NCBI RefSeq assembly: GCF_021869535.1
Contig: NW_026262582.1
Coordinates: 60,338,851 to 60,402,850, forward strand
Length of the DNA: 64,000 nt
DNA from: Mytilus californianus
Lineage: Eukaryota > Mollusca > Bivalvia > Mytilida > Mytilidae
Direction: 5' to 3'
How positions within the stretch are numbered: position 1 is the first letter of the stretch; each line of letters begins with the position of its first letter. Below, piece by piece: positions 60,765 to 64,000 of this stretch. The notes under the pieces are model-generated. The model had not been told where the DNA came from, made no database searches, and saw only the letters and a program-made list of their open reading frames with translations. The position numbers and the translations under genes were made by a program.

Positions 60765-61108
60765 ACTTTTCTACATTGGCTAGAGGTATAGGGGGAGGGT
60801 TGAGATCTCATAAACATGTTTAACCCCGCCGCATTTTTGCACCTGTCCCAAGTCAGGAGCCTCTAGCCTTTGTCAGTCTTGTATTATTTTTAATTTTAGT
60901 TTCTTGTGTACAATTTGGAGTTTAGTATGGCGTTCATTATCACTCAACTAGTATATATATTTGTTTAGGGGGCAGCTGAAGGACGCCTCCGGGTGCGGGA
61001 ATTTCTCGCTGCATTGAAGACCTGTTGGTGACCTTCTGCTGTTGTCTGTTCTATGGTTGGGTTGTTGTCTCTTTGACACATTCCCCATTTCCATTCTCAA
61101 TTTTATTC
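60765..61108 (+). repeat. Family II repeat, near full-length solo copy
   Basis: ATTGGCTAGAGGTATAGGGG, GAGATCTCATAAACATG, TTTGCACCTGTCCCAAGTCA, GGACGCCTCCGGGTGCGGGA, GGTTGTTGTCTCTTTGACAC and CCATTTCCATTCTCAATTT. It is the reverse complement arrangement of 9928-10350. Confidence 0.75.
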
Positions 61109-61173
61109 TATATATAAGAATTAAATTTATAACACCATGTAAATTATTTTCTGTTGATAAGAAATAATGTACA

Positions 61174-61557
61174 TTGTATATTAATAAAATATTAAATTTT
61201 TACATTGTCATTAAACACAAGCTTACCAACTTTTCGGAAAGAAACCTGGAGCTATGCAAGAACAGATTTAAATTCGTAGCTTGGATCAGTACAATAAGTC
61301 TTACTGTTTCATGTCCTAATGGTTTATGGTGTATGAATACTGTCTATAATGCCTTAGCTGAATGGGATACAAGATTTTTCATATGATGGAAAGTTAACTG
61401 TTATAACAGTTCAAACACCATTTAATTACTTAAAACTTCTAGATCAAAACTTTTCCCGAAAAAATTAGGAAGAATGCTTAAAGCTGTTAAATCAAATCCG
61501 AAAGGTAAAAAGTGTAAAGCAAAAGTTGTTCGACAAATAGTAGGAATCAAGGTTTAG
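61174..61557 (+). pseudogene. Unidentified coding remnant with two in-frame stops
   Basis: One plus-strand frame reads SERNLELCKNRFKFVAWIST and SCPNGLWCMNTVYNALAEWD, ending TRFFI, then TGA. It continues WKVNCYNSSNTI, then TAA, then LFPKKLGRMLKAVKSNPKGK and KCKAKVVRQIVGIKV before its final stop. The steady frame, spaced cysteines and basic C-terminus suggest a decayed exon of a secreted cysteine-containing protein. I do not recognise the family, and chance is not excluded. Confidence 0.35.
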
Positions 61558-61960
61558 ATGTTTATTTATACGATTTTTTTATATCAATTGTACGTTGATC
61601 ATTAGTGTGTAAGGAGCTTGACTAGGATCTTTTCTGTCACTGCATTGGTACTTATTATTCTAAATATGAAAGGAGTGGGACGGACATTATTATGATACAA
61701 TGTGCATGGAAATCTGAAGTGGATTCAATTCCGTTTGAGTGACGTAATGTTATTGATGAAGTTATCATTTATGAAAACCGAAATTACCCTTGCAAAATTC
61801 TAATCCAGTGTCAACGATATCCAAGTCGATAGAAATGAGCATGGATGACCAGCACTCTAACGTTTTCTACAGTTTGCTTTTCTTTGAGGTTGTAGATTTT
61901 TCTTTTGGTTTTTTCTCGTTTTCTCTCCTGATGTATATTAGAAACGATAGAACATTCAAC

Positions 61961-62361
61961 TTAGAAATCGTATAGATTTTGATGGACATAACCTACTGTA
62001 TGGACAAGGCTATTATCAGGACGAACATGACAGGATTCCTCTTCATTTCCACTGTTGACGCTGCCGGAGATATTTGATCCATCTACAACTTCTAAATACG
62101 TACCATTGGTTATATTTCCATCCGTAAAGTTTTCATCATCTATTGTGTGATATACAAGTGCTCCTTCATTTACCTCAGACACAGCATGACATTCCTTTAC
62201 CAGAACATTCTGTAGCTGGACGCCATGGTTAATAGTTGCCATGATTGCACATGTTGCAACTGGTCTTATTTTCTTAAACAGCTTATAACCGAGGAAGCCT
62301 CCAATGACCACGATAATACAAGTAACTACAGAAGAGTAGATCAGTAACTCCAACTTGAGTT
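61961..62361 (-). CDS. Paralogue C last exon: transmembrane helix and cytoplasmic tail (partial gene)
   Basis: Acceptor CTGTTTTAG, phase 1, as in genes A and B. ELKLELLIYSSVVTCIIVVI is the start of the helix, followed by GGFLGYKLFKKI. The ~100-residue tail carries ALVYHTIDDENF, NGTYLEVVD, a CHV..DNSL segment and a C-terminal NLYDF. LVYHTI matches the ITIM consensus, and YHTIDD is shared with gene B. Its 5' exons are not intact inside the window: the only upstream candidate stalk exon (63456-63400) is damaged. It is therefore either the 3' end of a gene whose live exons start beyond 64000 or a partial duplicate. Its ORF is undamaged. Confidence 0.75.
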
Positions 62362-62439
62362 CTAAAACAGAATTAGGTGTGCATAATACATATCATTATC
62401 ATTGGAAACGCATCAATGTGAATAAACTGATTAATTATA

Positions 62440-62625
62440 CTTTGTCAACACTGAGGTTATGAGTTCAATCCCCACATGTGGCATGATGTGGATTGCCAAT
62501 TTCCTGCCAAAGTTCAATGGTTCTCTACGGGCACTCCGGCGTCCTACTATAATAAATACGGGCAGTCATTAAAATAGGCAACATTGCTGAAAGTGGCGTT
62601 AAAACCCCAACAATCAATTAAACAA
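62440..62625 (+). repeat. Molluscan tRNA-derived-type SINE
   Basis: Box-B-like GAGTTCAATCC, then TTTCCTGCCAAAGTTCAATG, CTACGGGCACTCCGGCGTCC, and the tail GCTGAAAGTGGCGTTAAAA...CAATCAATTAAACAATC. The GGGCACTCCGG...GGCGTTAAA...CAATCAAT layout is that of widespread mollusc SINEs. Confidence 0.7.
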
Positions 62626-63399
62626 TCGTAAATCTATACAAATCAGTGATAGCTAATGTAAAAAGTATGTATTATTTGTCTAGAGATACAAAACAGTCAT
62701 TTGTTTATTGTGTGTCCATTGACATCAAGAAGTCTTGTGCCGAACTGTTTAATTGATTGGTAGTTGTCTTATAAACGTCGAATCAAATGTTCCTCTGTAT
62801 TTGGTTACTGTTCCAATAATGCAAAATAAATCAAAATTATGTTTGCTAATAAAACGTTAAATTTGTGTTTCTTGTAATTGAAATTGACAAAGAGTTAAGC
62901 TGAGTACAATTAAAATTGACACTACTAAACTAAGTTTTTACGGTCATCATCACATCTTACAAGCAACATTCTTTCCCAGTCGTTGATCTTTAGATACCAG
63001 AATGGCTGTCTGCTCTATAAAGTTATCGATTGTATCCTACCCTCGATTGTGACATTTAGACTATTAAGTGTGGATTCGCATTGAAGATGATGCATCCATA
63101 TGTGAAGAAGATAATGATTTACCTGTTGACGCACTCCTTTTTGGAATTCGTTTTATTCCCTTAGTTTTTTTGTGATTTGTGGGCATTGGACATCAGTAAA
63201 TAATAGTTGTTTAAACTGTACTACGAACACTCAGTAATAAAATTGAGGGCAACTGGTATGTTTCACTTCAAAAGAAAATCAACATCCAATCTACTAAAGA
63301 GCAGAGCATGACTTTATGTTGAATTGAATCATGCATCATCTATATAGTTTGATTAAGATTGATATACAATTGGTTGACTCAGTTTTAACGAATCTTTAC

Positions 63400-63456
63400 C
63401 TGTCCGAGTTTTGAAAAACTTTTCTTGTATTTGTTAGTAGAAGGAGACACATGTTA
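63400..63456 (-). pseudogene. Decayed 57-nt stalk exon of paralogue C
   Basis: Minus sense aligns without gaps to the live stalk exons. Donor GGACAG|GTAAAG is kept, but the acceptor TTTGTAG is changed to TTTGTCA and the frame has a TAA (SFY-stop-QIQEKFFKTRT). Confidence 0.5.
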
Positions 63457-63504
63457 TGACAAATAAAAACACCTCGAATGAGTGTAAAGTGTGTATTTGC
63501 TAAA

Positions 63505-63592
63505 AAGATAATAAGAAGCCTACAATGATCACGATAAGACAAGTAACTGCAGACAAGTAAATTAGTAAGTACATCTTGAGTTCTAAAACATA
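63505..63592 (-). pseudogene. Truncated duplicate of the paralogue C transmembrane exon
   Basis: Minus sense: ELKMYLLIYLSAVTCLIVII then VGFLL, against ELKLELLIYSSVVTCIIVVI then GGFLG in the live exon. The tail is lost just after the helix. The homology extends upstream through AATTAGGTGYG...ATCAATG and, after ~95 bp of extra sequence, into the SINE copy at 63740-63900. A block of at least 300 bp was therefore duplicated. Confidence 0.7.
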
Positions 63593-63739
63593 ATTAGGTG
63601 CGACTGATCAATACGATTAACATTACAAATGTATCAATGCGTATAAAATGATAAATCATAGTTCAACAAAACCTGTGTCTGCGTTGTGTTTTTACTTGAC
63701 ACGGAACCCACTATCTAAAGTAGATTAGTGGTACATGAG

Positions 63740-63900
63740 TTGAACTATTGTACCATTACTATGTCAACATTGATTTTATGAGTTCGAGCGCCGCATGTGG
63801 CATGGTTCGGGTTGCTATTTTCCTGCCAAAGGTCAATGGGTCTCTCCGGGCACTTCGGTGTCCTCCGCTAATAAATACTGCATGGCAGTCATTAACAGTC
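63740..63900 (+). repeat. Second SINE copy, 3'-truncated
   Basis: GAGTTCGAGCGCC (box B-like), TTTCCTGCCAAAGGTCAATG, TCCGGGCACTTCGGTGTCC and GCAGTCATTAAC, then it ends before the GGCGTTAAA tail. It is the partner of 62440-62590 within the local duplication. Confidence 0.65.
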
Positions 63901-64000
63901 AGGTGCGTTACTTTAACAAGTTTTTTTAGTTACTTATATACCAGGTAATTTTTGTTTGTAAAAATTATAAAATTACTCAATAGAGTTATTTTAAATTTTA

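Noticed and set aside
62460..62530. Possible tRNA gene (GAGTTCAATCC box B)
   Set aside because: No paired acceptor stem or anticodon arm; the downstream GGCGTTAAA...CAATCAAT tail shows it is a SINE.

Overview
The window is eukaryotic nuclear DNA that is visibly AT-rich and intron-bearing. It is almost certainly from a marine bivalve of the mussel (Mytilus) type. The evidence is its interspersed repeats (copies ending in GAGAGTTGTCTCATTGGCAA, a molluscan SINE with a GGCGTTAAA...CAATCAAT tail, bivalve retroelement fragments and hammerhead-ribozyme-bearing repeats) and multi-exon genes whose exons end at clean GT/AG sites. No operons, CRISPR arrays or bacterial signals are present. All species and family assignments are from recognition only; nothing was searched.

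Layout. 1-3.4 kb (minus): a RecQ-like DExH helicase, readable in three exons but broken by three in-frame stops and exon phases that do not join; it runs off the left edge. 3.4-20.7 kb: gene-poor, with an old ~800 bp direct duplication (about 5.95-6.76 and 12.91-13.66 kb), a decayed reverse-transcriptase element (9.9-11.5 kb, minus) and a 306 bp tandem dimer carrying hammerhead relics (18.3-18.9 kb). 20.7-45.1 kb (minus): two complete tandem paralogues of a small single-pass EGF-like membrane receptor. Gene B (34978 to 20703; 10 coding exons, 304 aa) and gene A (45141 to 37028; 6 coding exons, 234 aa) have matching exon phases. They differ mainly in how many copies they carry of one 57-nt phase 1-1 mini-exon for a ~19-residue membrane-proximal stalk: four live plus one dead in B, one in A. 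45-61 kb: repeats, including a TA-flanked MITE, a four-copy ~257 bp satellite, a heat-shock-element/TATA cluster, and a 539 bp triple tandem repeat with one inverted copy that contains hammerhead cores. 62.0-62.4 kb (minus): the transmembrane/cytoplasmic exon of a third paralogue (C). It is followed up to the right edge by a decayed stalk exon, a decayed duplicate of the transmembrane exon and two SINE copies.

The most notable system is the receptor cluster: tandem type I membrane proteins with a conserved N-terminal cysteine module, a stalk built from a duplicating symmetric mini-exon (so its length can change by exon gain, loss or skipping without frameshift), and cytoplasmic tails with repeated Y-x-x-I/V motifs, some matching the ITIM consensus. 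The second is the density of hammerhead-ribozyme-like motifs, about a dozen in 64 kb including tandem arrays, consistent with retrozyme-like or Penelope-associated repeats described in metazoans.
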